NCBI GenBank assembly: GCA_023269675.1
Contig: JAHFSX010000019.1
Coordinates: 50,713 to 114,712 of the forward strand
Reading direction: 5' to 3'
Length of the DNA: 64,000 nt
From: Verrucomicrobiota bacterium
Lineage (GTDB): Bacteria; Verrucomicrobiota; Kiritimatiellia; RFP12; UBA1067
A program made the position numbers and the translations under genes. This document shows, piece after piece, positions 34,601-42,605 of the stretch (positions within the stretch are counted from its first letter, which is position 1; each line of letters opens with the position of its first letter). The notes under the pieces are model-generated. The model was not told where the DNA came from. It searched no databases and saw only the letters and a program-made list of their open reading frames with translations.

Positions 34601-36699
34601 AAAAGACAGAGGAGGCGCTGCGGGAGACCCGTGCCATTCTTCAGGCGGCCTTGGCCCAAAGTCAGGCGGGCATCGCCATAGCCGATGCCCCGGGCGGCGA
34701 ACTGCGGTATATGAACGATGCGGGGTTGCTCATGCTGGGCGGCGACCGCCAAAGCGTCGTCGACGGGGTCGGTTTCAATCGTTTTGTGGCCAGCTGGCAA
34801 CGCCTGGACCTTGATGGCCGGCCCCTGACCGCCGACGAGGCGCCTCTGGCCCGCGCGCTGACGTTCGGCGAAGCCTGCTGCCGGGAATTCATCATGCGGA
34901 AAGGCGGAGACGAGGAGCGCATTGTCTTTTCCAACGCCGCCCCGATTAAAGATCACACCGGGAAGGTGGTGGCGGGCATTGAGGTTTTCATGGACATCAC
35001 CGCGAGCCGGCAGGCCGAAGAAGAAATTCAGCAGGCGTATGTGCGCGAGTCGGCTATGAACGACATCATGCGGCTGACGCTAGTCGATTTGCCGCTGGAC
35101 CGTCTGATCGGCAGGGCGTTGGATTCGGTTCTGGCCGTGCCTGAGTTCGCGCTCGAAACTCAGGGCGCCATTTTTCTGGTGGAGGATGCCCCTGACGTGC
35201 TGGTGCTCAAGGCACAACGCAATTTTACGGCTCAGAAGCAGGAGGCCTGTGCGCGCGTACCCTTCAAAAAATGCCAGTGCGGACATGCGGCGGACTCCGG
35301 CGCGGTGCAGTTTTGCAACGGTGCCGATGAGATCCACGATGCCCTTTTTCAGGGGATTATGGCTCTCGGGCGCTACAGCGCGCCGATGCGGCTTGGGAGC
35401 CGGACCATCGGCGTCCTGACCGTCTGCGTGGGACCAGGCCACGCCCGCTCCGCGAGGTTGGAACAGTTACTCGCTGGCGTGGCGAACGTGCTGGCCGGAG
35501 TCATCGCACGCAAGCAATTGGAGGAGACGCGGACGAAACTGCAGAACCAGCTGACGCAGGCGCAAAAGATGGAGTCGGTCGGCCGACTGGCGGGTGGCGT
35601 GGCCCACGACTTCAACAACATGTTGGGGGTCATCATCGGAACCGCTGAAATGGCGTTGGGACAAGTGGGCGCGGGCGAGCCCCTCCATGAGGACCTCACG
35701 GAAATCCACAAGGCGGCCGAGCGTTCCGCCGACCTGACCCGGCAATTGCTGGCTTTTGCCCGCAAACAGGCCATCGTGCCGAAAGTCCTGAACCTGAATG
35801 AAACGGTCGAGGACATGTTCAAGATACTGCAAAGGCTCGTTGGTGAGGATGTCGACGTCATCTGGCAGCCGGATCGAGAGATCTGGCCGGTCAAGCTGGA
35901 CCCTTCGCAGCTCGACCAGATTCTGGCCAACCTTTGCGTCAACGCCCGCGATGCTATTTCGGGCGTTGGCAAGCTGACCATCGCGACGCATAACCAGATT
36001 TTTGATGACGACGCCTGCGCCGTTCATGCGGAATGTGCGCCCGGCGAGTACGTGCTGCTCGCCGTGAGCGACGACGGCTGCGGCATGGACAAGGAAACGG
36101 CAGAGCATCTATTCGAGCCTTTTTTTACCACCAAGGAAGCGGGCGCAGGCACGGGCCTCGGCTTGGCCACGGTCTACGGCATCGTCAAGCAGAACAACGG
36201 TTTCATCAGCCTCATTAGCGCGCCGGGCCAAGGGTCGACCTTCAAGCTTTACCTGCCCCGATATAGGCATGAGGCGGGGGGGCTGTCACGCATGGAGGAT
36301 GCGGATGAGCGGGTCGTGCGCGGCCATGAGACCGTCTTGCTGGTTGAGGACGAGCCGGCTTTGCTTAAGCTGAGTAAGCGGATGCTCGAGCGCCGGGGAT
36401 ACACCGTGCTGGCCGCTGACTCGCATGGCGAGGCCCTTCATCTGGCAAATGCGCACGCCGGACAATTCCGCCTGCTCATAACGGACGTGGTCATGCCCGG
36501 AATGAACGGCCGTGAATTGGCCGATAAGCTGCTGACCTTCAATCCGAACCTCAAGTGCCTTTTCATGTCAGGGTATACGGCCAACGTCATCGCTAACCAC
36601 GGTATGGTCAAGGAGGGCATTAACTTTATCCAGAAGCCCTTTACCGTCGCAGGCTTGACCGCCAAAGTGCGGGAGTTGCTGGATTTCGTCGGAGAGTGA
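31681..36699 (+). CDS. Hybrid sensor histidine kinase with two periplasmic sensors, three PAS and two GAF domains
   Basis: 1,672 residues. TM1 is at about 15-34. A first periplasmic CACHE-like domain (35-190, with FRLIYLLGRRSDGSVFYFAD) is followed by two adjacent helices at about 195-218 and 226-250. A second periplasmic sensor (255-520) contains FSFLDANRGCLLRVDKPEKR, then TM4 at about 525-550. Cytoplasmic modules follow: PAS 565-685, PAS 687-806, GAF 814-970, PAS 979-1110, GAF 1120-1274. HisKA contains H1309 in GGVAHDFNNMLGVIIG; the HATPase domain (about 1400-1530) has NLCVNARDAI and the DDGCGMD and GTGLGLATV boxes. The C-terminal receiver (1550-1672) has phosphoacceptor D1602 in LLITDVVMPGMNG. 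GGGAG stands ahead of the ATG at 31681. It probably senses a small ligand in the periplasm and signals through its own receiver or the nearby REC protein. Confidence 0.9.
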   Translation: MRPVIKRFLRGSKVAPATLLLAILTAGFSATWMMGTRAENEMRTDLLQQTRLVAKAVEIERVRTLAGTEADLQTPHYRLLKNQLLAARSSNPKFRLIYLLGRRSDGSVFYFADSESAGSKDFSPPGRPYNGSTAEMAGVFAAHVPFFEGPVTGRRGMWTSAMVPLSDPHTGAVVALLGMDMDARAWRREMATRAAWPMGLMLMMLIGMAAFYASAGPVRHGDTMPKPVLRRLLPALAALVILRTAGTGLLLWHQHGQLQSQAIAAETSAVFSALHVLLDQQAVGLNMVTQPIAAEASVQKALRAGDADSLLATWKPMFETLRGENNLTHFSFLDANRGCLLRVDKPEKRGDLINRFTALEAERTGKPASGIEVGPLGTLTLRSVRPVFDGGTLVGYVGMGKEIEDVLQAVKTQPGEQLAVVIRKEYLNRQTWEEGMRLLGRDADWDRLPHSVVIYSSQGRLPDILAVYQKVGEAGRGETNAETAADGKAWRVYVKPLQDASGKVIGDLLVMRDISAAKAALAHLLSMGGIGSGVLLSLLLGLLYVLLSRTDKAIRVQQESLRASEEKYRLMFDNANDAIFIHDTEARVLEINPQACERLGYTRAQLLGMTIGGAVSPENALREREHIARLMEQGRLTFETAHRRKDGSTVPTEVSARRIAWEGQPAVMSICRDITERKRTEMVLRESEQNFRNLMESGQALVWVSGTDKLCTYFNRVWLEFTGRTLEQEKGMGWAEGVHPQDVKRCLALFVGACERREPFSMEYRLRRHDGEYRWILDDGCPRYDSKGEFIGYIGHCLDITGRMQAEEQIRRNETRLRRLVDILQCRAKTMPEFLKHALTEAIQLTESTIGYIFSYDQDRELFFQHTWFTGQTEESTGGNPPPSCALITAGLWGEVVRQRRPVVLNDFQSEHAYRNGFPKGHVHLDKFMSVPVFKEDRIVAVVGVANKASDYDETDVLQLTLLMDAVWKAVDIQKTEEALRETRAILQAALAQSQAGIAIADAPGGELRYMNDAGLLMLGGDRQSVVDGVGFNRFVASWQRLDLDGRPLTADEAPLARALTFGEACCREFIMRKGGDEERIVFSNAAPIKDHTGKVVAGIEVFMDITASRQAEEEIQQAYVRESAMNDIMRLTLVDLPLDRLIGRALDSVLAVPEFALETQGAIFLVEDAPDVLVLKAQRNFTAQKQEACARVPFKKCQCGHAADSGAVQFCNGADEIHDALFQGIMALGRYSAPMRLGSRTIGVLTVCVGPGHARSARLEQLLAGVANVLAGVIARKQLEETRTKLQNQLTQAQKMESVGRLAGGVAHDFNNMLGVIIGTAEMALGQVGAGEPLHEDLTEIHKAAERSADLTRQLLAFARKQAIVPKVLNLNETVEDMFKILQRLVGEDVDVIWQPDREIWPVKLDPSQLDQILANLCVNARDAISGVGKLTIATHNQIFDDDACAVHAECAPGEYVLLAVSDDGCGMDKETAEHLFEPFFTTKEAGAGTGLGLATVYGIVKQNNGFISLISAPGQGSTFKLYLPRYRHEAGGLSRMEDADERVVRGHETVLLVEDEPALLKLSKRMLERRGYTVLAADSHGEALHLANAHAGQFRLLITDVVMPGMNGRELADKLLTFNPNLKCLFMSGYTANVIANHGMVKEGINFIQKPFTVAGLTAKVRELLDFVGE

Positions 36700-37072
36700 G
36701 AACCCGCAGGCGTGGGGACCTGGACACGGACGAGACGCTCTCGCAGCGGATGGCGCAAGATGCGCATTCACAAAACATGCCACGCCGAACCCCCCGAGCG
36801 GGCTGCCAAAAGCTCATGCCGTTTTGTGGCTCGCGCGCGGTCGGTAAGGACTTGCAATGCGTTCAGCCCGAGTGATATTGTACTCGCATAATTCGGATCG
36901 CGGTTGCGGCGTTGGCGTCTGAGCCACGGCCGTTCATATGGACGGTCTACGCGTCTACCGGCGGCCCCTGACGCCCGAGGAAATCAGCGCGCTCTAATCG
37001 CGGGATCGGGCGAGGGTGGTTCGAAGGGTTTTCGCGACGCGCATCGCCTCTCGTAAAGCAGAGTAAGACACG
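36700..37072. other. Intergenic region containing a LamG relic
   Basis: 373 bp between the hybrid kinase and the secreted protein gene at 37073. Apart from the relic at 36938-36997 nothing is recognised. A run of stops in all frames before 36920 shows it is not part of a longer gene. Confidence 0.5.
36938..36997 (+). pseudogene. Relic of the C-terminus of a LamG (concanavalin-like) domain protein
   Basis: The frame reads MDGLRVYRRPLTPEEISAL and then stops. Laminin-G/concanavalin-like jelly-roll domains typically end in a segment like DDVRIYNRALSAEEI, and the match includes the characteristic RVYRRPLTPEEI run. A stop lies only six codons upstream (TGA at 36920-36922), so no complete gene is present. 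It is probably the last scrap of a deleted secreted-protein gene. Short length keeps confidence moderate. Confidence 0.45.
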
Positions 37073-38044
37073 ATGAAAATAACAGCGTTGATGCTTCTTT
37101 CCCTCATGGCGCTCTGCGTGCCGGCCCGCGCGGGCGAACGCGTCTTTGCCGTGAACAGCTTCTGGTATCAACCGATCCCGAAGGACGCGCCGCTGCATCC
37201 GAACTCGCCCCTTTTCGTCGCGGAGTTTCTGCGACAAAAAAAGGCCTATTACGGCACTGTCAGCATCAACACCGCCGCGTATGCCTGCCCCATTTATGTC
37301 GTCGGGCCGGAGGTCAAGCCGGTGGCTGTGACCGAGTGGGACGGCCAGAAAAAAGGTTTCAAGGATGCCAGGCTCGCGGCCCAGTGGCTCGCCGTGCCGA
37401 TTCCCGATTACGCCGCGCCTGCCGACGGGACCGACGGGGAGATGTGCATTTATCAGCCCTCCACCGATTCGCTCTGGGAGTTCTGGCAGGCGCGCAAACA
37501 GGACGGCCAGTGGCAGGCGGTCTGGGGCGGGGGCATGACGAAGGTGTCGGAGAACCCCGGCATCTGGCAAAACCATTACGGCACCACGGCGACCAGCCTG
37601 CCCTTCATCGGCGGGCAGATCACGCAGGCGGATCTGCGGCGCGGCGCCATCGAGCATGTCATGGGCATCGCCCTGGTGGACGCCGAGCATTACGACGTCG
37701 TCTCATGGCCGGCGACGCGTTCCGACGGCTACAACCCCGAGAAGAAACCTAACCGTATTCCCGAGGGGCTGCGTTTCCGGCTCGACCCGAGCGTGGATGT
37801 CGAAGCCCTGAACCTTCCGCCGGTCGGCAAGGTCATCGCGCGCGCGGCGCAGAAGTATGGCTTTGTGGTGTGGGACAAAGCCGGAGCCATCACGCTGCGC
37901 GCCGACAACCCCAAGGCCAACACGCAGCGCGGCGAGAAAGATCCTTACCCCGAGCTGTTCGGCGGCCAGCCGGCGTGGTCCCTGTTGCAGGGCATGCCTT
38001 GGGAGCGGCTGCAGTTCCTCCCCATGCACTACGGCAGGCCGTAG
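37073..38044 (+). CDS. Secreted protein of an uncharacterised family
   Basis: 323 residues with a signal peptide (KITALMLLSLMALCVPARA). The mature protein starts with a pattern I have seen in secreted proteins of actinobacteria and other phyla, FWYQPIPKDAPLHPNSP. It continues with VAVPIPDY-type residues, DGEMCIYQPSTDSLWEFWQA, and HYGTTATSLPFIGGQI, followed by HVMGIALVD. Conserved Glu/His/Trp in these stretches could be a catalytic site, perhaps of a hydrolase, but I know no biochemical data. No lipobox, so it is periplasmic or extracellular. It is flanked by relics and short lipoprotein genes and may be a stand-alone transcription unit. Confidence 0.65.
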   Translation: MKITALMLLSLMALCVPARAGERVFAVNSFWYQPIPKDAPLHPNSPLFVAEFLRQKKAYYGTVSINTAAYACPIYVVGPEVKPVAVTEWDGQKKGFKDARLAAQWLAVPIPDYAAPADGTDGEMCIYQPSTDSLWEFWQARKQDGQWQAVWGGGMTKVSENPGIWQNHYGTTATSLPFIGGQITQADLRRGAIEHVMGIALVDAEHYDVVSWPATRSDGYNPEKKPNRIPEGLRFRLDPSVDVEALNLPPVGKVIARAAQKYGFVVWDKAGAITLRADNPKANTQRGEKDPYPELFGGQPAWSLLQGMPWERLQFLPMHYGRP

Positions 38045-38448
38045 GCCGAGGGCCGCAGGCGGACCGGTTGTTTTCTCCTTGGACGTTTCGCCGCGGTCCC
38101 GTCCGACAGGCTCGGGGCGAACGGCGGCCCTTACCGTCCTGCTTGAGTTGAAACTCGGTTAGGGCTGTATGACGCGTCACTTGCGACCTCTGACTGGGCG
38201 ACCGGATAAGGATATGGCCGAAGCCGCCGCGCAGCGCATCATCGGATCGCTCCGTGCGCTGCCGAAGGTAGGGAACGACCCCATAGATAAGGGTCGGTCT
38301 ATGGCGTATTCTACTTACTAAGCAACCGAAGCCCACTTTCAGCAAGGTTAGTGTAACAGCTAAGAGTCATGGGCTCGAAACCGCCTCACCGTTGAGGAAA
38401 ACCGCCGGAGCGCCCGAAAACAGGGTGTGAATGAAAAAGGAATAAAAA
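38045..38448. other. Intergenic region, 404 bp, upstream region of the first small lipoprotein gene
   Basis: No gene recognised. The stretch 38292-38317 (GGTCGGTCTATGGCGTATTC...) and a GGGCTCGAAA at 38371-38380 recur upstream of the second copy of the lipoprotein gene (39277-39300 and 39358-39367). They were therefore duplicated with the gene or are conserved regulatory elements. Confidence 0.45.
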
Positions 38449-38664
38449 ATGAAACGTCAACTGTTTGTAATCTGTGCCGCGACAGCTATCGCAGCGGTGT
38501 CCTTTCTGCAGGTCGGATGCGACCGCGAGGTCTCCAAGTCGCAGAGCAGCAGCATGAGCCGTGACGGCACGGTGAAATCGAAGGAGAAGACTGTAACCCA
38601 GTCTCCTGACGGGACCGTGACCAAAACAGAAGAGTCCAAGACCACGCCCCCCGGCAACAGGTAA
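38449..38664 (+). CDS. Small secreted lipoprotein-like protein, copy 1
   Basis: 71 residues. The N-terminus is a lipoprotein-type signal sequence (QLFVICAATAIAAVSFLQVGC) with the probable lipid-modified Cys at residue 24 in LQVGCDREVSK. The lipobox is atypical at -3. The mature part is only about 48 residues, all polar: Ser/Thr/Lys-rich, with KSKEKTVTQSPDGTVTKTEE. No known domain. AAGGAATAAAAA precedes the ATG. A paralogue with about two thirds identical residues is encoded 960 bp downstream at 39412. Confidence 0.7.
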   Translation: MKRQLFVICAATAIAAVSFLQVGCDREVSKSQSSSMSRDGTVKSKEKTVTQSPDGTVTKTEESKTTPPGNR

Positions 38665-39411
38665 ACGAGCGTTCGGCACAAGGGTGTCGTGTTAGACATG
38701 CGGCAAATGACGTTTGCCACGAGGCGCCTGTGCTTGACCTTACGTCTAGCAGGATGCCTATTGCCTGCCGCCTGCTGAAGCTGAACCGCTATCGTGGAGG
38801 GGGTACTAGCCCCCTGCGCGAAGCGGTTCTTTTATTTCCGGAAGCAGGGACAAGCGCCCGCGCCTTTGCGCATTACGACTCTGAGGACTCCCGCGATAGC
38901 GGACCGGTCCGTTACTGCGGAGACCGGCACGCTTCCAGGTGAGGCATTCTCGTCTGCTCAAGGAGGCTGGCTGCAACTCGGTGCGGATCAATCTGCACCC
39001 TTTCGGTGCAATGGGCCCTTCGCAGCCGATGACGGCGAACCCGGGGCAGATGGACGCGCTCGGCTGGGCGGTCAGCAACGCCACGAACGGAGGGTTGATG
39101 GTCATTCTGGACCTCCTCGAACTCACGCCATGGGCGCGGACCTTGGGGCCAAACGCTAAATTCTAATGCCGAGCAGGTCGCGCCTGATGCTCGGACACCG
39201 GATCGAATTGAGGCTCGAAAGCCCGCGCATGCCCGCCACCGGATTGGCAGAGTGTAGGGTTAAACCCCATATCAAGCGGTCAGCCTGTGGCGTATCTTAC
39301 CTCCAGTGAGACGGAAGCCATCACACTCGAAAAGTTAAGTTAACAACCGAAAGAAACGGGCTCGAAATCTCAACATCCGCAAGGGTATAAAATGGAAAGT
39401 GGAGAAACCAA
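38665..39411. other. Intergenic region between the two lipoprotein genes
   Basis: 747 bp. It holds a GH5-like relic at 38939-39166 and the upstream region of the second lipoprotein gene. The shared elements are GTCAGCCTGTGGCGTATCTT near 39280-39299 and GGGCTCGAAA at 39358-39367. Nothing else is recognised. Confidence 0.45.
38939..39166 (+). pseudogene. Fragment of a glycoside hydrolase family 5-like gene
   Basis: A 75-residue frame contains LLKEAGCNSVRINLHPFGAM and ALGWAVSNATNGGLMVILDL. This closely follows the GH5 cellulase/mannanase pattern in which a helix (lkeaGfntVRI) leads to a strand and then to an Asn/Asp-Gly-LxVxLDxH strand. The frame begins with GTG and stops soon after the second strand, far short of a GH5 domain of about 300 residues, with no signal peptide and no catalytic Glu. 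It is an internal scrap of a lost gene, between the two copies of the small lipoprotein gene. Confidence 0.5.
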
Positions 39412-39627
39412 ATGAAGAAGCGCATGCTTATTGTTTTCGCCGCGACGTTTGTCGTGGGGCTGTCATCGCTGCTGTTCGGGTGCGACCGAGAAGTTTCAAA
39501 AACGAAGAGCAGCAGTGTGAGCAGTGACGGCACTGTTCGATCGAAGGAGAAGACGGTGACCCAGACCACGGAGGGGACCGTGACCAAGACGCAAGAGTCC
39601 AAGACCACCGCTCCCAACAACAGGTGA
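39412..39627 (+). CDS. Small secreted lipoprotein-like protein, copy 2
   Basis: 71 residues, the same length as the protein from 38449. The signal sequence (MLIVFAATFVVGLSSLLFGC) ends with lipid-site C24 in LLFGCDREVSK. The mature part has the same Ser/Thr/Lys-rich pattern, RSKEKTVTQTTEGTVTKTQE followed by SKTTAPNNR. The Cys-DREVSK block and the DGTV repeats are nearly identical between copies, whereas the signal sequences have diverged, as expected for functional paralogues. GGAGAAACCAA lies ahead of the ATG. Likely an Lgt substrate anchored in the outer or inner membrane; function unknown. Confidence 0.72.
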   Translation: MKKRMLIVFAATFVVGLSSLLFGCDREVSKTKSSSVSSDGTVRSKEKTVTQTTEGTVTKTQESKTTAPNNR

Positions 39628-39891
39628 GAGGGATGCGTGTGTATACGGTATTTTCTGCAGAAGAACTCGGCTTCTTGCATTAAAGCGAACGGAAACGCCC
39701 TCACAGGCGCACTACAATCGCTCGGGCATCATTCGTAGAGTCGTCGTCAGGCACTGACGACCGACCTTGTCAGCAGAATCTACCGAAGGCAACGAAACAC
39801 GGTTTGTCGGAACAACTTACGTCGCCTGGTTCGATGTCTGAATTTGACGCAAAAGTGATCCGCTATTCACAACAAGAAATGAGAAGCATCC

Positions 39892-41334
39892 ATGAAGACA
39901 CGTAAACTCGCAATAGCTGTCGCCCTTTCGGCGCTCTGGTTCGGAGAGTCTAAAGCCGTCAGCCTCACAGATGGCGACCCGGGCGGGGACGCTCTGACAA
40001 CCGTCGGTTCTTTTGACGGGTTCTTTCACACGAGCAGAGCGTTCGACAGCGTGACTGCACCCGTCCTGCGCGGCACGCTCACGTTGAAGGTGACGGATGT
40101 CTCGCGCGGGAAATTGACAGCGCACGTCGTGCTTCAAGGCGGTCCGCTGAACTTCAACGGTACGGCGTGGGAAACGACCGAATCAAACGGCACAAAGCGC
40201 GTTACGCTGAACGGAAGGGGTCGCAATAAAGCCACGCTTACACTTAATGTGAGAGAAAAAAGGATTTGGGGTTCCCTCGAAGGCGACGGGTTCGGCGAAA
40301 CCCTGATCTTGGACGGAGCGCGCAATGAGTTTATCGAGCGGGCGACGACCAACGCCGTCCAGGCGCAGATCACCCTGGACACGTATCGTGGCTACTACAC
40401 GGTCGCCTTGCCGCTGGCGGCGGCGCTCTCGACAGGAGACGCGGAAGCCGACCCTCAGGGTGTCGGTTATCTGACCCTGACCGTCGGCAACAGAGGCGCC
40501 GTGAAAGTCGCTGGCCAGTTAGCTGATGGTACGGGCATGTCTCTGTCCAGCCAGTTAATTCTCTTCACCGAAACGATGCCCTCCAACATCGTCGTTGATG
40601 CGACCAACACCACTGAGTATGTGACCACGCACGAAGCGTGCATCCCGATTTTTAAGGCGCTGAACGCGAAAACTGGCTGGTTCAGCGCTTTACTCTGGCT
40701 GCGGAACGGTGAGGCTCGCATCGTGGTGACGGAGCGCGACCTTGGATGGTATGCGCGTTGGGAGAATCCCGGTTCTTTCAGTCGTGGCAATTCGATTAAC
40801 GGGAAGCACGGCGCTGATGGGTTCCAGATGTTGCTCGACGCGTGTGGCGGGTACTACAGCTCCGTGTCGGCGTTGGCTTCCAATTATCTCTTCAGCGCGG
40901 ACGAACCGACGGGGTTGCGCTACTATTCAGGCAGCGGCGTGGGCGACTACATGGCGGAAGCCATCCCGTCTGGAATCGTCGTGACGGTAACATCCGGGAA
41001 GCTCAGGATGCCCATCGGCTCGAATCCCCCGGTCAGCGGGGGCGTGTACGATTATTCAGGCACAAATGCCGCTCAGGCTACGATCGTAGCCACCGCACGG
41101 ACCGGCCTTTTCAAGGGAATGTTCAACATCTACTCCGATTATGAGAGCAACGGGAGACTGGTGCACAAGAAAGACCGTGTGTCTTATGCCGGCGTGTTGA
41201 CGCCGATGCGGGATGAGATCTTTGCCGACATGCCTGTTGGCATGGGCTTCTATCTGGTGCGCGATGCCGACCCCACCTTCAGGGCCTACAATCTGAAACG
41301 CTCCTTCCCGGTGGAGCTCGAACAGCTTCAGTAA
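39892..41334 (+). CDS. Secreted protein with repeated all-beta modules, PVC-type
   Basis: 480 residues with a signal peptide (KLAIAVALSALWFGESKA). The mature protein is all-beta, with modules that repeat a loose pattern: an aromatic Gly-Tyr-Tyr start (LDTYRGYYTVALP near residue 165, LDACGGYYSSVSAL near residue 321), then GYLTLTVGNRGAVKVAGQL followed by ADGTGMSLS. Similar 'GxLADGT' modules are frequent in exported Verrucomicrobiota proteins, but their function is not known. No catalytic motif seen. The gene is monocistronic and follows AAGAAATGAGAAG. Confidence 0.6.
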   Translation: MKTRKLAIAVALSALWFGESKAVSLTDGDPGGDALTTVGSFDGFFHTSRAFDSVTAPVLRGTLTLKVTDVSRGKLTAHVVLQGGPLNFNGTAWETTESNGTKRVTLNGRGRNKATLTLNVREKRIWGSLEGDGFGETLILDGARNEFIERATTNAVQAQITLDTYRGYYTVALPLAAALSTGDAEADPQGVGYLTLTVGNRGAVKVAGQLADGTGMSLSSQLILFTETMPSNIVVDATNTTEYVTTHEACIPIFKALNAKTGWFSALLWLRNGEARIVVTERDLGWYARWENPGSFSRGNSINGKHGADGFQMLLDACGGYYSSVSALASNYLFSADEPTGLRYYSGSGVGDYMAEAIPSGIVVTVTSGKLRMPIGSNPPVSGGVYDYSGTNAAQATIVATARTGLFKGMFNIYSDYESNGRLVHKKDRVSYAGVLTPMRDEIFADMPVGMGFYLVRDADPTFRAYNLKRSFPVELEQLQ

Positions 41335-41639
41335 GGAACCGGAAAAGCAAGCGGTCCGGGAAAGCTCCGTTTCGGGCCTGCAGATCGCAGAAAGCATGAT
41401 GCCGGCAAACACGGTGTCATGCTTTCCCATGTGTGCGGCAAAGGATCGTTCGGGCGGTGAACCCGCGTTGACTGCCCGATGTGCACATGCGGGATGCGTC
41501 TACACGCTTTGCGTTCAGTCCTTTTGAAATCGGTCCATCTTCCATCGTGGAGGCGCGGTGTGGTACACTCCAAGGCTCAGGGGAAACGGCGCACAAGGGG
41601 TGCACGTGTGATGGCGATGCGAAGCGAAAGAGGGTGCGG
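41335..41639. other. Intergenic region, 305 bp, nothing recognised
   Basis: This lies between the secreted all-beta protein gene and the dehydrogenase gene. Although one frame is open through it in phase with the dehydrogenase, the residues are unlike that family's N-terminus. The promoter of the dehydrogenase gene is expected here. I see no gene or repeat. Confidence 0.4.
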
Positions 41640-42596
41640 ATGAAACTGGTTGTGCTGGACGGGTTCACGATGAATCCAGGGGATCTGGAGTGGCAGGCCT
41701 TGGAGGCTCTGGGCGATCTGTCGGTGTATGCGCGCTCGCCGCTTGAAACGATTCTTGAGCGTTCAGCAGGCGCGGAGATCCTGCTCACGAACAAGACGCC
41801 GCTGACGCGCGCGAGCATCGCCGCGCTGCCGGAGCTGCGCTTCATCGACGTGCTGGCCACCGGCTACAACGTGGTGGATCTGGCGGCGGCGCGGGAGTGC
41901 GGCATCGCGGTCTCGAACGCGCCCGCCTACGGCACGCGCTCCGTGCAGCAGATGACCTTCGCGCTGCTGCTGGAGCTGACGCAGCAGTGCGGCCTGCACG
42001 ACCGCGCGGTCAAGGACGGAATGTGGAGCCGCTGTCAGGACATCACTTTCCAGCTGAAGCCGCTGCTGGAGCTGGACGGCTTGACCTTCGGCGTGGTGGG
42101 GTTCGGCGCGATCGGACAGGCGGCGGCGCAGGCCGCACTGGCCTTCGGCATGCGGGTGGTGACCGCTTCGCGCACGCGCCCCGCGTCGCTGCCCGCCGGC
42201 GTGGCGTGGGTGACGCAGGAGGAGCTCTTCCGCCGCGCGGACGTGGTGTCGCTGCACTGCCCGCTGACGCCCCAGACGGAGAAGCTCATCTGTGACCGGA
42301 CGCTGGCGTGGATGAAGCCCACGGCGCTGCTGATCAACACCAGCCGCGGCGGCCTGGTGGACGAGGCTGCTCTGGCGCGGGCGCTGGACGAGGGTCGGCT
42401 GGCTGGCGCGGGCGTGGACGTGCTTTCGACCGAGCCGCCCGAGCCGTCCAACCCGCTGCTGCACGCGCGCAACTGCATCATCACGCCGCACTGCGCCTGG
42501 GCCACACGCGCCGCGCGCCAGCGGCTGCTCGACATTACGGTGGCGAACGTGAAGGCGTTTCAGGCCGGACGCCCGCAGAACGTGGTGAACGGGTAG
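41640..42596 (+). CDS. D-2-hydroxyacid dehydrogenase (glycerate/hydroxypyruvate reductase-like)
   Basis: 318 residues, typical length. NAD(P)-binding site GVVGFGAIGQ near residue 150. Catalytic residues R236 (NTSRGGLVDE), E265 (LSTEPPEP) and H284 (ITPHCAWAT) are in the family order. The closest subfamily by eye is glycerate dehydrogenase (HprA), with MKLVVLDGFTMNPGDLEW at the N-terminus and IDVLATGYNVVDL. It would interconvert a 2-oxoacid such as hydroxypyruvate with the D-2-hydroxyacid, in the cytoplasm. The start at 41640 is chosen because homology begins there. It converges with the TlpA-like gene across an inverted repeat. Confidence 0.9.
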   Translation: MKLVVLDGFTMNPGDLEWQALEALGDLSVYARSPLETILERSAGAEILLTNKTPLTRASIAALPELRFIDVLATGYNVVDLAAARECGIAVSNAPAYGTRSVQQMTFALLLELTQQCGLHDRAVKDGMWSRCQDITFQLKPLLELDGLTFGVVGFGAIGQAAAQAALAFGMRVVTASRTRPASLPAGVAWVTQEELFRRADVVSLHCPLTPQTEKLICDRTLAWMKPTALLINTSRGGLVDEAALARALDEGRLAGAGVDVLSTEPPEPSNPLLHARNCIITPHCAWATRAARQRLLDITVANVKAFQAGRPQNVVNG

Positions 42597-42605
42597 GGGA
42601 TACCC

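Noticed and set aside
38292..39411. Possible CRISPR or direct-repeat array around the two lipoprotein genes
   Set aside because: Only two copies of the shared blocks exist, with different spacing and large unique DNA between them; this is gene duplication, not an array.
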